Numbered from the stretch's first letter, positions 11,038 to 24,200 are shown. The stretch is 64,000 nucleotides of DNA from Rallus limicola (GCA_022605955.1 JAKCOZ010000012.1:23097015-23161014); one strand, 5' to 3'. A program made the numbers and translations. Notes: generated from the letters alone by a model not told the origin.

Positions 11038-13050
11038 ACATGGCCATGCACCCTGAAAGGAGGGACTGAGCATGGACCTTCTTGAGGCATCGCGGGAAGA
11101 ATGTTGGGAAGAAGTCTCTGTTTAAGAACACCTTGCAGCTGGCAGACCAGGAGGACCCTGATGGATGCCTTTTGACTGCTGTGGCTCACACCTCTGAGCT
11201 GCAGATGCTAACCTGGCGTTTTACTCTGAAATATTCGGTACAACTGGGCTGTGGGAAGATCTGGGGTAAGGATGGGAGGAATCCGTTACATGTCTGTCTC
11301 TGTGTCCACTGGAAGAGCCCAGTGCGACGATGATCTTGCTAATCGGCAAAGCATTGCACTGAGCAGGGTCATCATGCAGCTGGAATGAAGGAAAGAGGGG
11401 TGGGGTGATGCTGTAGCCTCGTGTTTTCTTTGTCCCCTCCCTCTGCTGAGTGGTCTGATGCCTTGAGAAATCAACTGCCCATGCAGCTGTGCCACCAGTG
11501 CACAGAACTGGTCACCCAAGGCACAGACTGAGCAAAGTCCCCTCACTCTTTCCTGCACAGAGGAAGGTGGATCCCACCTCAGCTGGTCGGGACACCCCTC
11601 GCTTGCTTTGCTAGCCATGCATTAGAGAAATGCTTCCCATGCTTATCAGAAATGGTTTTATGTACATTTTTTTGTTTTGTTTTGTGTTGTTTCAGCTAGA
11701 CTATTTACCTCCTCCCTCCTCCCTGGAAGCCTTTCCCCTCTCCTTTATCCCCGCTGCAGCACAAGACACAGCACAGCATTGACCACACAACAACCCTGGG
11801 CACTCCCAACTCCCCAGACTTGAGTCCTGCTGCCATCCCTCCCACACTGCGACTACCACTGTCACCTTCTCTCACTGCTCCTCCTTCCCAGCACCCTCTG
11901 TGATTGCTTTCTCTTCCTTTTGTACAAAGCTCAGACCACAGGCTGCAGCTCCAGCCGAGGCCTAGGGCTGCCTGTACCCTAACAACTGCTCATAACCCAA
12001 CAGGGAAATGGGTATTGCAGCATTAACTGGACGGTGTCCCACCCACCCTCACTCAGCACCACTTATGGTTTGGCTGGCTTGGGTGTGCTTCAGCCTAGAA
12101 AGCATCTGAGCAAGCAGCTGCAGTGTCTCTCCAACCTTGCTTTTGCTCCTTTTGCTTCTTTTGTCAGAGATACTGCTATGTGACAATAATCAAACTGCAC
12201 TGATTTTTCTTCCTTTTTAAGGGAAATGTTGGAATTGTAAAAACCTGCTCTCCATTTGCTTGGCAGTTTTAAGACCTGCATGTTCCTTGTTGTGGTAACA
12301 GGCTACTTTCTAGGAACGTACCCAGGATAGAAACCTGTTATTTATTTAGACATGGAACACAGGCATTGCTTGGTCACTGTGAGCTCATTGTGACTCCAGT
12401 GAAGCAGTGACTTGAAAGTAACAGAGGATGAAACAAAGATCAGCCCAAGAACAGATGGACCAAGGAGAATCATAGGCTGCTGCTGGGGGTTCAGTTTTAG
12501 GGAAGGTTCATGGTCCTTTCCATGTACCTGAGATTATTTCCTGTCTAGGCTTAAGAACCTAAAGCAAATTTTGGTCCCTTTCAAGTGACTGGAGGTACAG
12601 CCACAAGGTCCACTGGGACATGCTTCTGGCCCCACTCATGCACTGAGATGGCACCAAAGGCTATCCTGGAGTAACAGCTGGGATTTAACTAGAGAAGAAC
12701 TGGGTCAGTGCTGTCATGTGCTACATCAGCGGGGGACCAGGGCCTGACACGGGGTGAGCAGGGCATGTGGGAGCCAAGGCCTTGGCTGCGGGGCACAGAA
12801 AGCAGCAGAGCTGGGGGGGGGGGCAGACTCTGGGCTGAACCATCAGTCTGTGTGCTGCAAACAGGTCTCCCCAGGCAGGCTCAGAAGCTCTGCATGATGT
12901 CTGTGCAGTTCATTAAATATTATAATGGACTGTCTGATTGTAAAAAAAAAAAAAAAAAAGTAGTAAAAAAAAAAAGAGATGGGTTCTGTTTTTCAGCAAT
13001 GGCATCTATGTCTGTTACACAGGATGATAATAAACAACATCTGCAAGATG
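11038..13050 (+). other. SLC2A2: Possible 3' UTR of SLC2A2
   Basis: Non-coding sequence after the stop, with no repeat recognised. The first canonical AATAAA I noted downstream is at 13029-13034. It follows A-runs at 12942-12959 (18 A) and 12965-12975 (11 A), which could act as internal oligo-dT priming sites in cDNA. The real end is uncertain. Confidence 0.4.
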
Positions 13051-13059
13051 TACCGGCTT

Positions 13060-16000
13060 GTGCTGTTGGTTTGTTGGCTTGTTTCCCTCTGTGGATGTCC
13101 AGCTCTAGGTGGGAGGTATTTTCCTGGCAGGGCACGTTGGCTCCCTAGGTGGCAAGTGCTGTGCAAGCCCTCAGCTAAATGCCTTTGAAGTGCACAGTCT
13201 GGAGGTGAAATGATGGAGCTGGGAGGCAGCATTCCAGGGGATGGGCAGCCCAGGAGCCTTTGGGAGCTGGCTCTGCATCAGAATGAACCATCACTGGAGG
13301 TGTGACAGCGTCTGACCCAGCTGTCTCTACTGCAAAGCATACCTCTGCTTGCACAGACACTGGTGCAGTTTAAAACTTGGTGCTGGGGTCTCTCTAGCTA
13401 CGATGGGCTGAGGAACATTTGGTGATAGATGGGGTTTGAAGTAGATTTGCCTCTGCTCTGGGGGGAAAACCAGAACAGGTTCCCTCCAGGAACGGGAGGA
13501 TTGGACAGCAGGCAAGTTGGCAGGCAGGGTGCTGGCACCAGGGTCCTGAATGTGCCCGCTCAGTCCTTGTGAGCCAGTCTGTCCCCACAAACAGAAGGGG
13601 TCCAGCTATAGCCACAGGAGGGTCATGGGTGGTTTAACATAAGACAGGCTGTCCAAAACAGCTCCACCAAACTTGTGCTGAGCTTTGTCCTAATGCCTGA
13701 GGAGCATCAGTCAGAGAAGCTGTCAGTACCTGAGCAGTGAGAAGCTGTCTATTTAGCAACACTGAGCAGCGTCTGTTTTCATGTGTGTTACCAAGCAAAG
13801 GATAACTGCAAGTCACCAATAACTGATCAGATTACTGTAACATGGCAGATTCGTTAGTTTGACAGAGCCTACAACACCAACATCAGAACTTCATGGAAGA
13901 TCTGCCAGGGGGCTCGGAGGCACTTAAGCAAAATTACTCAGTAAAACCGCTTGTGAGCTGAAAGCCGTGTGAACACCTCATCAGGCTTTCTCACCTTGTG
14001 CCACCACACCCCCCTGTGAAGCTTTTGGCTAAGCTATAGTAAAGACCACGTTGCTTGAAGCAGGAGTCACAGTGTTAGCAGCTTTCACATGCCAGTGGTT
14101 ATTCTTCCCTGGTTTGCTGCCAGCACGCCGTGAATTCTGCGGGCTAACAAGACGCACGCCCAGCTGCAGACCGTGCTTCCTCACAGCAGCTGCTGCACAT
14201 GTGGGAAGTCACTGTTCCTGCAGTCTGGGACCCCGCATCGGGGACCCTCTCTGACTCTCTCAGGCCACAGCTGGACAACATGCCTCTGCACATTTTCCTA
14301 TTATCATTTCATTCATTTCTTTTTATCTTCCTCTGGAGATGATGCCTTGCTCATCCCAGGGTGTTTCAAATCGATTCCACTAATTGGTGCTGTGGGGCGG
14401 GCTGCAGCCTGGGACAGAAAGCGCAGAGCTGGGTGCTGCCGAGGGCTGCAGCAACCCCTGTCCTCAGCAGGACTGGGGTGGAAGGACCCAGCTGATACGC
14501 AGGGCTGAACTATGACAAGTGCACTTTTACCATGTACGATGATGCAGGAAGGGGTCACACAAGTTGGTTAAATCTGCAGATATATGTTTACTTTTGTCTT
14601 GTCACATCAGGCTGGTAATTAGCGCTGTACACTTTATCTTGCTACATGCAGGTTCCAGTTAAAACCTGTTCTTGAGACACAGCTTGTTGAATCATTGTTT
14701 TTATCTCTCGGTGTTACAGTTTTACTAAGTTGCTAATCATTAAGAATATTTAGAAGACCTAGTTATACTTATTAGCCAAATGGTCGTTGCACTTTAGTTA
14801 ACATGCATAATATGTTCCCACATGTGGCTGGCTAATAATGCAATATAATTAATAATCCCTGAGAAAGCATCTTGTCAGCAAGAGCTTCGAAAGTGTTTTC
14901 CTAATGTGCTGAGATGACAGCCATTAAGACTTTTCTGTTGTGTCAGATAAATGGCTAACAATATCTAGTTTCCCACTCTCCAGGCATAATTTTAAAATTA
15001 GTTTGACTTCCCTAATCCAATAAACTCGGGACATTTGGCCCCATTAACACTTTCTACACTAATTTATCACAGATTTTTTCTGCCTCGCTTCACCTTGTTT
15101 TTCATCGCTGAGGAGCACTACCCTCCATCTCCTGCGTCAAACAGCTGAGGAAGATAAAGCTAGCCCAAGTATGACGTATGCAGGGACCAAGCCTCTGAGG
15201 TATGATGAATCTTCTGGGGTGGTCAACATATCTTTCACTGAAATACAGGAGTGGAGAACATCAGGTCTGCATCCAGCCCTGTATGTAAGCATGAGATTTA
15301 ATTTAAGGTGCTCAAGTGCTTCACTAAATCCTAAAGCAACACTGGTAAATTTTACCCAGAGGCACAGCCTGAGCAGCCACGCTGCAGGAATCTCCTCCCC
15401 GGCAGCGTGGCACTAAACCCTGCTTGTAGATCAACAGTCCTTACATTTTACAGGCTGTAGATGTAACTGCAGACCTGAGGCGTGGGCAGTGCCCCCCCCT
15501 GAATTCTCTTCAGGCTCCTAGCACCATTGCAGTCTCAGGAAGAGGGAACAGTTACTCTGAGCTTTCCCTCTTCCTAGCGGGAGTCAGAGGTGGTTCCCAC
15601 TAGCTCCATGTCCCTGCACTCTCACCCTCTGCTTTCCAGTGTGTGCCCAAGGCAATTCCCTGGGTAATTCAGGCAGCGCCACTGTCTGTGCACACCCTGT
15701 TCAGCCACCTTTGTCCGGCTGGGCTGTTGTGGGGCTGCTGAAGAGGTATGGGTGACGATGCAGAGGTAGTATTGTGGTAGGATTTAAACATCCTGAGGCA
15801 TGCAGCCCCTAATAACTGTAGGAACCATCCTGCAAAACAGAACCCTCTTCTAGACTAGTCACTGGTGTTGCAGTCATTCTTCACAGGAAGCTGAAGGTGA
15901 ATGAACAGCAGGAGTAAAGCAGTGCCTGGAGCAGAGTGGGGTGCCTAGAGCAAGGTCACTGCAGAAGCTCTTTAACCTGGTCCATGCACAGAGAGGTGCA

Positions 16001-18265
16001 TGAGTCTGGTTCATACACAAAGAGGTTGCATGTAGGAGCTGAAGGTCTGCTGAGCATGGCACTGCCCTGTGGAGGTGGGATCATCAGTCCTCAGCCTCCC
16101 TCGCATCCTCCTGCTCGAGGCTGCACCTAGAAGCCAGTGTGAACCCTCACCCCAACAGTCAGGACACATTGGTGAGATCTCAGGTAAGACAGCTCAGCAG
16201 TTGAAACAGGGTTGTTTACACTGCTTTGCTCATGACCTGTTACTTCTAATCTTGTGATCTGAACCAGATCCTGCTGGATGAGCCCCCCTCCCTTCCAGAG
16301 CCAGCTTCATGGTGCTCATGCTCTGAAGCTGGCCCTCTCTCAGCTAGGCTGCAGGGCTCTCCTCCAGCACCTTCCTCTGTCCTCCGGGCACCCAGGCCAC
16401 CACTCTGGGATGTCCCAGGATATTGCTGCCATCCTTGATGGTCCCCAAAGAAGATTTTGCACAGAAGGCAGCGATGCACCAGGCAAGTAGCTGGAGCAAG
16501 GAGGCAGCATAAGGCAAATGGCACCCACAGCTTGGGTTGATGTAAACACCTCCTCTGGCATTCTGGTGGGTTTACTGGAAACAAGGTGGGATGTTTACCC
16601 CAGTGCTGGCTGAAATGCATTCTCTGGAGGCTAGGCTTTAATGGGGTGCTTTAGGGTGTCAGGCATTTCTCCAGAATGTAACCAAAAACAGATACAACTC
16701 ACTCATTTTAAACCTTCCAATAGTTTTACCACTCAGATCATTCCTGCAATGCAAATCATCTAAAGATAGGTAGGGGAACCAAAGCTTGATAACACCCCAA
16801 GTCTACTCAAAAGGAAAGGGGAATGTGTGTGACCCAGCTGTGTAGCTGCAACACGCTACACAGACATGCACAAAAGGAAATAGATTTAAACATGAAAGGC
16901 CACACCGTATTTACAAATATGCTTTGAAACTGAATTGCTATTGTTGTATAGAAAAGTGGGATAATCACATTAGTACTATCAAGAAACACATTTTAGAAAA
17001 TAAATGTCGAGGCAGACAAAGGAACAATGCCTGCAAGCAATGACTGATGGAGCCAATTTCCAATTTTTTTTATTTCATCTCTGATAAAAGCTGCCTTGGA
17101 GTATTTGCTTTGTGTCTCAAATATCATCTACAGCTTGCACTTCAGGAAAAAGACTTGATTTAGCACCAGTCTCTCAAGTCATCCAAAATGAATCTGTGAA
17201 TTGTGGAAAACCAACCAAATTTATAATCTGATATTTGAGAAAAGAATTTATCATTGGTGCCTAGCCCCAGGCTGCCCTGGGTTTGACTCAGAACAGTTGA
17301 TAGCTGTCTCACAAAGTATTTTACTGAAAGAAAAAAGCCCCAGAGCGTATGCAGCTAGTCACACATTTGCAGGTAGACAAACACATACTACACACGTAAA
17401 AACACTTAACAGAATGGCCCAGCCTCTGCTTATCAACTGAAGCAGGAGAAAAATAGGCAGTTCCCTAGGGTAACCAGTATAATCTCCAGAGCCAGCTGAG
17501 CGAGGCAGCATCCACCAAAAGCTGGGTGATGGAGGAGAGCCACCCTCTCGATCTGCTGGTGCATTAGCAAAAAGGCTCCACAGTAATGAAAGCCAAACCT
17601 CTCTCTGTGGGTAGTCTGGGGTGGGGTCTGTGTAAGCAAGGGCAGGACCACAGGCGAACATCACACTGATTAACGTGAATTAAAGATCCCTCACAAGCTG
17701 TTTAAAACGTGTCTTTAAAACCAGCTCCTGTAATGCTGCTGTTAGAAGAGAGGTGACAAACTCAGCATCTTGGGGCAGGATGCGCACAAGCCGATGGCAG
17801 AGGCCAGCTCTGCTTATGCCACCACACACACCCCTTCGTGCCTGCATTGGTCTGCCAGAGGGTCACATCAAGTGACCCACATGGCGCTGAGCCAGGTCCC
17901 ATCCGCCCCCAGCTTCTGTCAAGTTCAAGCAGCTAAAAGCGCTATGGCACTGACATGGGGCTTTCAGTAACAACAGCCATTTGGCTTTGTTTTCCTGGGT
18001 ATCTCTCTGGCTGTGGGCACTGCCATGCACCTCTCCTCAGGGTAGGGGCTGATTCTGGAGGCTACCTGCTGGTAAGGGGATGAGGAGCCAGCTGAGGCCC
18101 ACACCCATGAGCAAGAACAAGGTTTCACTGTGGCTGCTTGGTAGCTCTTTCGGCTGATCACCACATTCTTGCTTATGGCTATTGGCAAAGAGGGGGGGGG
18201 GGTGGAGCATGAGGTGGACAGGGTAACTTTGTGTTACTTTTGGACAGGGTAGCTGTGAAAGCCAC
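13060..18265. other. Intergenic region between SLC2A2 and EIF5A2
   Basis: No coding exon, RNA gene or recognisable transposon was seen. 14,580-15,080 is AT-rich with many ATTA cores and no repeat signature; it may be a conserved non-coding element, but that is a guess without alignment. Confidence 0.5.
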
Positions 18266-18699
18266 CCCTCATGAGGGAGCTTCACCCCGCCAGGCGCTGG
18301 AAACACCCATTCCCGCCCCGGTTCGCCTCAAGCCCCGCTCTGCAACCGACAACCTCCCCGCCGCCCTTCAGGGGGAGCGGCCGGACGGGCGCCGCAGCGC
18401 CAAGATGGCGGCGAGGGAGAGATGGGGGGCTGAGGAGTGGGTGGGGGCGCGGGAAGAGGAGCGCGGCGCCGCCTGGCGGCCGAGGGTGGGCCGGGGTCTC
18501 GGTTGCCTCGGTAGCGATGGCGCCGGCGCCGCGCGATTGGCGCGCTGAGCCCAACCGCGCTCCGTAGGCGCCGGCGAGGGGCGGGGCGAAGACGCGGGCC
18601 GAGCGAAGGCGGGAAGCGGCGCCCCCCTCTCCTCCGCTCCCCTCCCCTCCCTTCCTCCCCGACACGTGGTTGGGCGGTGGGGGGAACGCAGGCCAATGA

Positions 18700-18868
18700 G
18701 CGGGAAGGCCGGCGGAAGCGGGGGGGCGGGACTGGGCGGGCCGCGGTGCGCGCGCTCCCCACCGCCCCTTCCCGCCGCCCGCCGCAGTGGTCGGGCGCGT
18801 GTGCGCGGCGCCGTGCCTCCGCCTCGCCCCGCCCCGGCCCGCCCGGCCTCCCCGACCGTCCTCGCAAG
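18700..18868 (+). other. EIF5A2: EIF5A2 non-coding exon 1 (5' end approximate)
   Basis: A strong donor AAG|GTAAGA at 18868/18869 is followed by an acceptor CCCCGCAG at 19206, directly upstream of the ATG exon. This fits a 5' UTR intron of 338 bases. The transcription start is not resolved and could lie further upstream, near the YY1-like site at 18.4 kb. Confidence 0.6.
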
Positions 18869-19206
18869 GTAAGAGGGGGCCGCGGCGCCGCTCGGGGACG
18901 GTGGCCGGCTGAACCAGGGCGCCCAGGGGACGCGGGAGCGGGGGTGAGGGGGAGCAGAGCCCAACCCAGCACAGGGACGGGCGCTCCCCGGCGGGGGGAG
19001 GGGGAAGGCTGCGGGCCTCGGCACGTGGCGCAGCGCGCGGCGGCTCCCCGCCCGCTGGACACGTGTGCGGAGCATTGCGGGTCCGGCCCGGCCTCCCCCG
19101 CCCGGGTTCCCCGGCCCGGCCTCCTTAGCCTGGGTTTCCCTGCCCGGGCGCCGCCCGGCCTTTCACGTCGCCGGAGCTCTGAGCCCACGCTTTCGTTTCC
19201 CCGCAG

Positions 19207-19398
19207 CCCCCGCCGCCAGTCCCCCCCAGCGCCATGGCCGACGAGCTCGACTTCACCACGGGCGACGCCGGCGCCTCCTTCACCTACCCCATACAGTGCT
19301 CGGCGCTGCGCAAGAACGGCTTCGTGGTGCTCAAGGGCCGCCCATGCAAGATCGTGGAGATGTCCACCTCCAAGACCGGCAAGCACGGCCACGCCAAG
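19207..19398 (+). CDS. EIF5A2: EIF5A2 exon 2 (5' UTR 19207-19233, residues 1-55)
   Basis: Contains the initiator at 19234, then [28 protein letters not shown] and the hypusine loop with Lys50. Donor AAG|GTGAGC, phase 0. Confidence 0.95.
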
Positions 19399-22300
19399 GT
19401 GAGCGGCGCCCCCCCTTCCCCCCCTCTCCCCCCCCCCGCCTTCCCGGGCGGGCCCGGTAAGCCCCAGGCCGCCGCTTGGGCCGCAGCGTGTGTTCCTGCG
19501 GCTCCCGGCCCGCCGAGCGGCATCGCGGTCGGTCTCGCTGCGTACTGGCCGGGAGGGAAGGAGGGTGTAGCGTTGCGTTTGGCTGAGCCTGCCAGATCCA
19601 TCCTTTGCTTTCGTCCGGCGTCCCGGCAGCCCAGGGTCGGCTCAGGGGTTTCCACTAACGCGAAGGGCTGGGGGGTGCGGGGGGGTGCGTGTAGGGGGGG
19701 TTGGGCTTTTTTTCCCCTTGAGTTATTAAAAGGCTTTAACGCCGATAGTGATCGAACCTGTTTCAGTAGTGGGGGCAGAGTAAGTTCTGGAAGGGGGTTG
19801 ATGAGGTCACTAGGGCGTGGTTGGATTGTGCCATCACTACCCACCGAAGCACGCTAGCAGGCTAGCAGACTTTCGCTATCGCAGCGCTAGACTCAAGCGC
19901 TTATTAGAAGTGCCCGCGTTCTGTTACGTAAGCCAGAAGAGCTCAGCAGACCCCCGTTACCTCTCTGGGCCTGCTCTGGCCCTGCCTTGCTGGCTTGCCT
20001 CACTACTTCTTTCCTTTTCTCAGCACAGAGTGAGGCGTGCCTTCCCCCTCCTGCGTCCCGGCAGGGACATTCTTCGGCGTCTGCCTGAGGCTGCAGTCCT
20101 GCTGCCTAAGCAGTTGGCTTGTGCAGCTGTCCAGAGCTTGGACCAAGGCTAGGCTCCCCTTTATTCATTCAGCAACACTTGGTGGTGGGTGTAATACTGT
20201 TTAGGGATAGGCATGGACTAATTCAGAGTTTTAATGATGATTAACGTGCGATGCATGTAGGTGAGTAAAGTATTTAGGGGTTTGTCATAGCTACCAAGCC
20301 CTTGCCAGTTGTTTTTTCCCCTTTCTTCCTCCCTTCTTTTTTCTAATGGCTTGTTTTATTAGGGAGATCCAATTTTCTTGAATACAGAAACAGCTGTGAG
20401 ATTAAAAGGACCTGAGAAGGGCAGGCTATGAACGTATAATGCAGCAGACAGCTGCTGCTAGCACAAAGGGAGGTGGGAGCTGCTTTCATCTCTCTGCCTG
20501 ACCACCTTTTCTTCCTAAACTCCACATTGTCACTGACACTTGTGTTTCTCAGAACAGTTAGAACTTTGTCTTAACAGCCACACACTCAGGGCTCTAGCTT
20601 GTTGCTGCAAAACTACAGAAGGCTGTGGGAGATAACAGCAGCAGAACTTTGTCGTGTCGTGTTTCTATGCTGTGAGCATGTGAGACGTTCTCTCAGCACT
20701 TGGGCTGCTTTCATACTGCAAACAGGGGGTCTAGGCAGGATCTGGTGTTACACATGATCTCTTAGAAAACTCAGTGGCAGCTTGTTTGTCCAGGACCAAC
20801 AGTAACATGGTATTTCTCTTTTTCTTGTAGGTCCACCTGGTTGGTATTGACATCTTCACTGGTAAAAAATACGAAGATATTTGCCCATCAACTCATAACA
20901 TGGATGTTCCAAACATCAAGAGGAACGATTACCAGGTGAGTTCATAGTCACTGTATTTTCTCACACTTTAAGAGGATTTGTACTGCTAATACCTCACATA
21001 AACTCTCTTCATCCCAAAACCTGCCTCAGAATTAATGGAACTTGCCTGTCTAGACACGACACTGCTGAACTCGTAGCATTCACTGAACTAAGACTGTCAG
21101 AGCTCGCTGATGGAGAGCTCTTTCCTGCACTCACTACCTCATGTTACAGTAGCAGTCTTTAGAAATGACAGGGAATGGCATTTTGGCATGACTCTTCTTT
21201 TCTAGCTCGTGTAGTAAGGTCACTTTTTATTCTTGGTGATACTGGCATCCTTTAGACTTGGGAGAGAAGTTATCCCTGCTGCAAGTTGTTACTTGTTAAA
21301 GGATAATTTAGACCTCACTTCAAGTAAATCTGAATAAAGTGTATATTGTCATTTATCACTTCACCCTTACCTAGGGTGGATGATTCAACAAGACAGACTT
21401 AAACAGCATCCAATACCAGTTCTGACTGGTGCTTTCTGCTTCTTGTGTGGAAACTGGCTTTGGTTGACCTTACACAATTTCAATCCTCCTGAGTTCTGCT
21501 CCAAAATGGAGGGGGTTTGGCAGCATCTGTAACTTCCGTAATGCCTTCTGTGGCATGGATAGTGAGCTCTGAAAAGCAGCTCAGCTTAGGTTTGGGTTGT
21601 AACCTGTCAGTTATCTTCCCACTGGGAAGTAGTTCTGCTCAGGAACTGACACATCCCTGTCGGTTGGAAAACTGCTGTCACTCCACAAAGCTGAAGTTCA
21701 GTGTTGGCAACTCTTCAGGATGGCTGCTGCTGTTTGAGTAAAGTGTGACTAGCCTGTCTTAGGCTTCAGACCTTCCAAGAGATTCTTAATGCTGGTGGTC
21801 TTTCCTTTGTGTTCATGGGTCCTTACTGCTACTGAAATTCTTGCTGTTTATCAGACTTGTTAGGGACTTTGGCAGCCCTAATCTCCTCTACCAAAATAGC
21901 TGTTCCCCTTAGCTCAGGCTTTTAGTTAAGCTGAAAGCAGCATTATAGAAGTGGTCCAGAGCTTGGTGTATGTTCCTTAATTTATTCATTAGCTTTTAAT
22001 GTAAACGATAGGATATAATTGTACAAATGAAGGTACAGGGTTCAACTGTTGTGTAGGCTTTATAAAAGCAATGCTGTTCAGGGAACACTGTTCCAGTTAG
22101 TGTTTCTAATTCACAGGTCTTTGCAGTGCCTCACACAAGGCAGGGTCTCACAGCTCTTACTAGTAGACTGGCTTTTGCCACAGTTCCCCCAACTCTCAGC
22201 CCTCTAAGCTTGTTAAACATTTCCTTAAATGAGGTTCTTAACCATTAGAAATGCTAAAGAATAAATGTAACAGAGTTCACTGTGCCTTCTGCTTATCTTG

Positions 22301-23140
22301 AGCTCCTGCCTGCTAGTGACTCCTGACATTGGACTTCCTAAATGTGAGCTTCTCTTCACAGCTGATAGGTATTCAGGATGGGTACCTCTCCCTGCTGACA
22401 GAAAGTGGTGAAGTTCGTGAGGATCTAAAGTTGCCAGAAGGGGATCTTGGCAAAGAAATAGAAGGAAAATTCAATGCCAATGAAGATGTGCAGGTAAGCA
22501 TAGAAGGCAGATGAAAACAACTGTACACTTGATTGTACAATGAAGTCTTACTGATACTGAGCATTTGTATCTCTCTGAAGAGTGGGTTAGAGGCGTGGGA
22601 GTTGGTCCTTTCTGAGATGCAGAAAGACTTTTCAACTGGCACATTCAGTTTGCACTGAAGCCCAGCTCTGTTGTCGGTCAGGCAGTACAGGAGACTCTAA
22701 ATGTCTGTCTAGACCCTAGCAGTGCTGCCTGCATGGTGTGGATTGGAGCTTCCAGGCTTTCTTAATCAGGACCAAGTGCAGAGCTTCATGATGTAGCCTG
22801 CATAGTCTCATTAGCTGCATTAGCAAACTGTGTGCAAGTAGCTCTGTTGTCTGTGCCGGCTCTATCACAGGAGCTTGTTTGTCTTCCTCAAGCTGCCAGC
22901 CAAGCCACCATGGCAGAGAGAAGGCAGCAGAAGGGCAGATACTGTGGGAATTCTAATGAGTGACCAGCTTCAGCTTCCCTTTTCTCCTGAAAGAGTACGG
23001 GCTAGATAGCAAAATGTGAATGTCTGTAACTTCCAGGAGTGGCATGGACTGGAGCTGACCTATCTTGTCTTTCCTTGCAGATATCTGTCATAAGTGCAAT
23101 GAATGAAGAATGTGCTGTAGCCATAAAGCCTTGCAAGTAA
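19234..23140 (+). CDS. EIF5A2: Eukaryotic translation initiation factor 5A-2 (4 coding exons)
   Basis: Hypusinated factor that binds the ribosome near the E site and relieves stalling, as at proline-rich stretches, and aids termination. Coding exons 19234-19398, 20831-20935, 22362-22493 and 23081-23140 join to 153 residues, the length of EIF5A2. The hypusination loop reads [12 protein letters not shown], with the modified lysine at residue 50. An N-terminal SH3-like domain (about 15-83) precedes a C-terminal OB-fold (about 84-153). The C-terminus AIKPCK and the gene order favour EIF5A2 over EIF5A. The ATG has GCC before it and G at +4. The N-terminus [16 protein letters not shown] differs slightly from mammals. 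The multi-intron structure rules out a processed copy. Confidence 0.97.
20831..20935 (+). CDS. EIF5A2: EIF5A2 exon 3 (residues 56-90)
   Basis: Encodes [20 protein letters not shown] and [15 protein letters not shown], nearly invariant among vertebrate eIF5A proteins. It ends the SH3-like domain. Acceptor TTCTTGTAG, donor GTGAGT. Confidence 0.97.
22362..22493 (+). CDS. EIF5A2: EIF5A2 exon 4 (residues 91-134)
   Basis: Encodes [20 protein letters not shown] and [17 protein letters not shown], the body of the OB-fold. Phase 0 at both ends, donor GTAAGC. Confidence 0.97.
23081..23140 (+). CDS. EIF5A2: EIF5A2 exon 5 coding part (residues 135-153, TAA stop)
   Basis: Encodes [19 protein letters not shown] before TAA at 23138-23140. 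The last strand of the OB-fold ends in the PCK tail seen in EIF5A2. Confidence 0.96.
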   Translation: MSVISAMNEECAVAIKPCK

Positions 23141-24200
23141 AGAGGATCGCCAGGCTCAGGCACCTGCTCAGGTCTGGACAAACCACGGATCTATAAATTT
23201 GGTTCTTGTTGTCACCAAAGCTCTGGCCTTCACAAGCAACCTCATTTCTTTTTTGAATTGTTAAAAAAGCAGTGCTGGATTCTGGATTAGTGTTGCAGGC
23301 TAACTGGCAGTTTTCAAAATCACTGAGATTTTAATTCCTTAATTGTAACTATTTTAACATTCCTGTGGGTTTCAGCTATGGATCTTAAGAAACCAATCAG
23401 GTGTTACTAGTGGATATATTTTTATTTGCTTGAGCAAAACAGTGTTTGTCTGTATGAACAGACAAAATACAGTATTCAGGGGCTTTTAGATAAGCTGGTA
23501 GGTATCTAGGATTATAAAGTGACCTAGAGCACAAATAGTATTTTTCTTGACATCTTTAGGTAGAACTGACAATAAAATTAGCTTCTCTTTTTTTTTTTTT
23601 TTTTTCTAAATTTTTTTTTAAAGCTTAAGTATTTTGTGGATTGGGACTCTTGCAGAACTGTAGGTGCCAATCTCAACTTTTAGACAAAGAAACTCAAGTG
23701 ATCAAAAATGCCAGCTGGCTTGACCAAGCCCCAGTGGCCATGTGCAACTTAACTGTATTACCTCTGTATTCTTCTTTGCCAACTTGTTGGCTTCTAGTAA
23801 CGATCAAATGGTGTCAAAGCCTACCTGTGGTTTGGGCAGGCAGTTGGAATATTGGGTAGATAAGAACATAGATAGGTCAAGGGGGCACAAAGGTGAGAAT
23901 GGATGTTAAAGCTATAGACTTTCACTCGAGGCCTTTGTCAGACTTGAAAAATAAAATAGAAAAAATGCAGTTCAATTGCTTTCCTTTATTGTATTTATCT
24001 TAAACTATAAAAGGGTGACAAACTCCATGGGAATCTGTTGCAGTGCTTCCAGCTTTAGGTTTTAATCTTCAGGTTCAGACCATATTTTTGTAGCACAGGG
24101 ACCACATGTTTTTCAAAAAGTAGGACAAACTGTAGCATTGAGCCTAAACTAAATGCATGCAATTCTTTTTAAAGAAAATAAAAACCATTGTATTTTCAAA
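23141..24200 (+). other. EIF5A2: EIF5A2 3' UTR (distal end uncertain)
   Basis: Non-coding, AT-rich sequence after the stop. AATAAA hexamers occur at 23571-23576 (followed by a long T-rich stretch), 23950-23955 and 24177-24182, with further ones at 24247-24252 and 24813-24818. Mammalian EIF5A2 has a long 3' UTR, so several ends are plausible. The choice of end here is arbitrary. Confidence 0.5.
23571..23576 (+). terminator. EIF5A2: Candidate proximal poly(A) signal of EIF5A2
   Basis: A canonical AATAAA about 430 bases after the stop, followed within 12 bases by a T-run and a second T-rich block to about 23618 that could serve as the downstream U-rich element. Confidence 0.5.

Larger units (their letters stand above)
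18270..19700. promoter_or_regulatory. EIF5A2: CpG-island promoter of EIF5A2
   Basis: A very GC- and CpG-rich block surrounding the non-coding first exon and first coding exon. Visible motifs are a YY1-like AAGATGGCGGC at 18402-18412, an inverted CCAAT (ATTGG) at 18536-18540, a CCAAT at 18693-18697, GC boxes (for example 18588-18597), and three CACGTG E-boxes at 18663-18668, 19022-19027 and 19060-19065. No TATA box is visible. Site function is inferred from motif matches only. Confidence 0.85.

Noticed and set aside
12942..12975. A-runs as the tail of a retroposed gene copy
   Set aside because: No mRNA-like sequence or duplicated target site upstream. They are better read as A-rich stretches in or near the SLC2A2 3' UTR.
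18328..19392. 354-codon open frame on the - strand
   Set aside because: It lies in the CpG island, where stop codons are rare. Its Arg/Pro/Gly-rich composition mirrors GC content, and it overlaps the EIF5A2 promoter and first coding exon.
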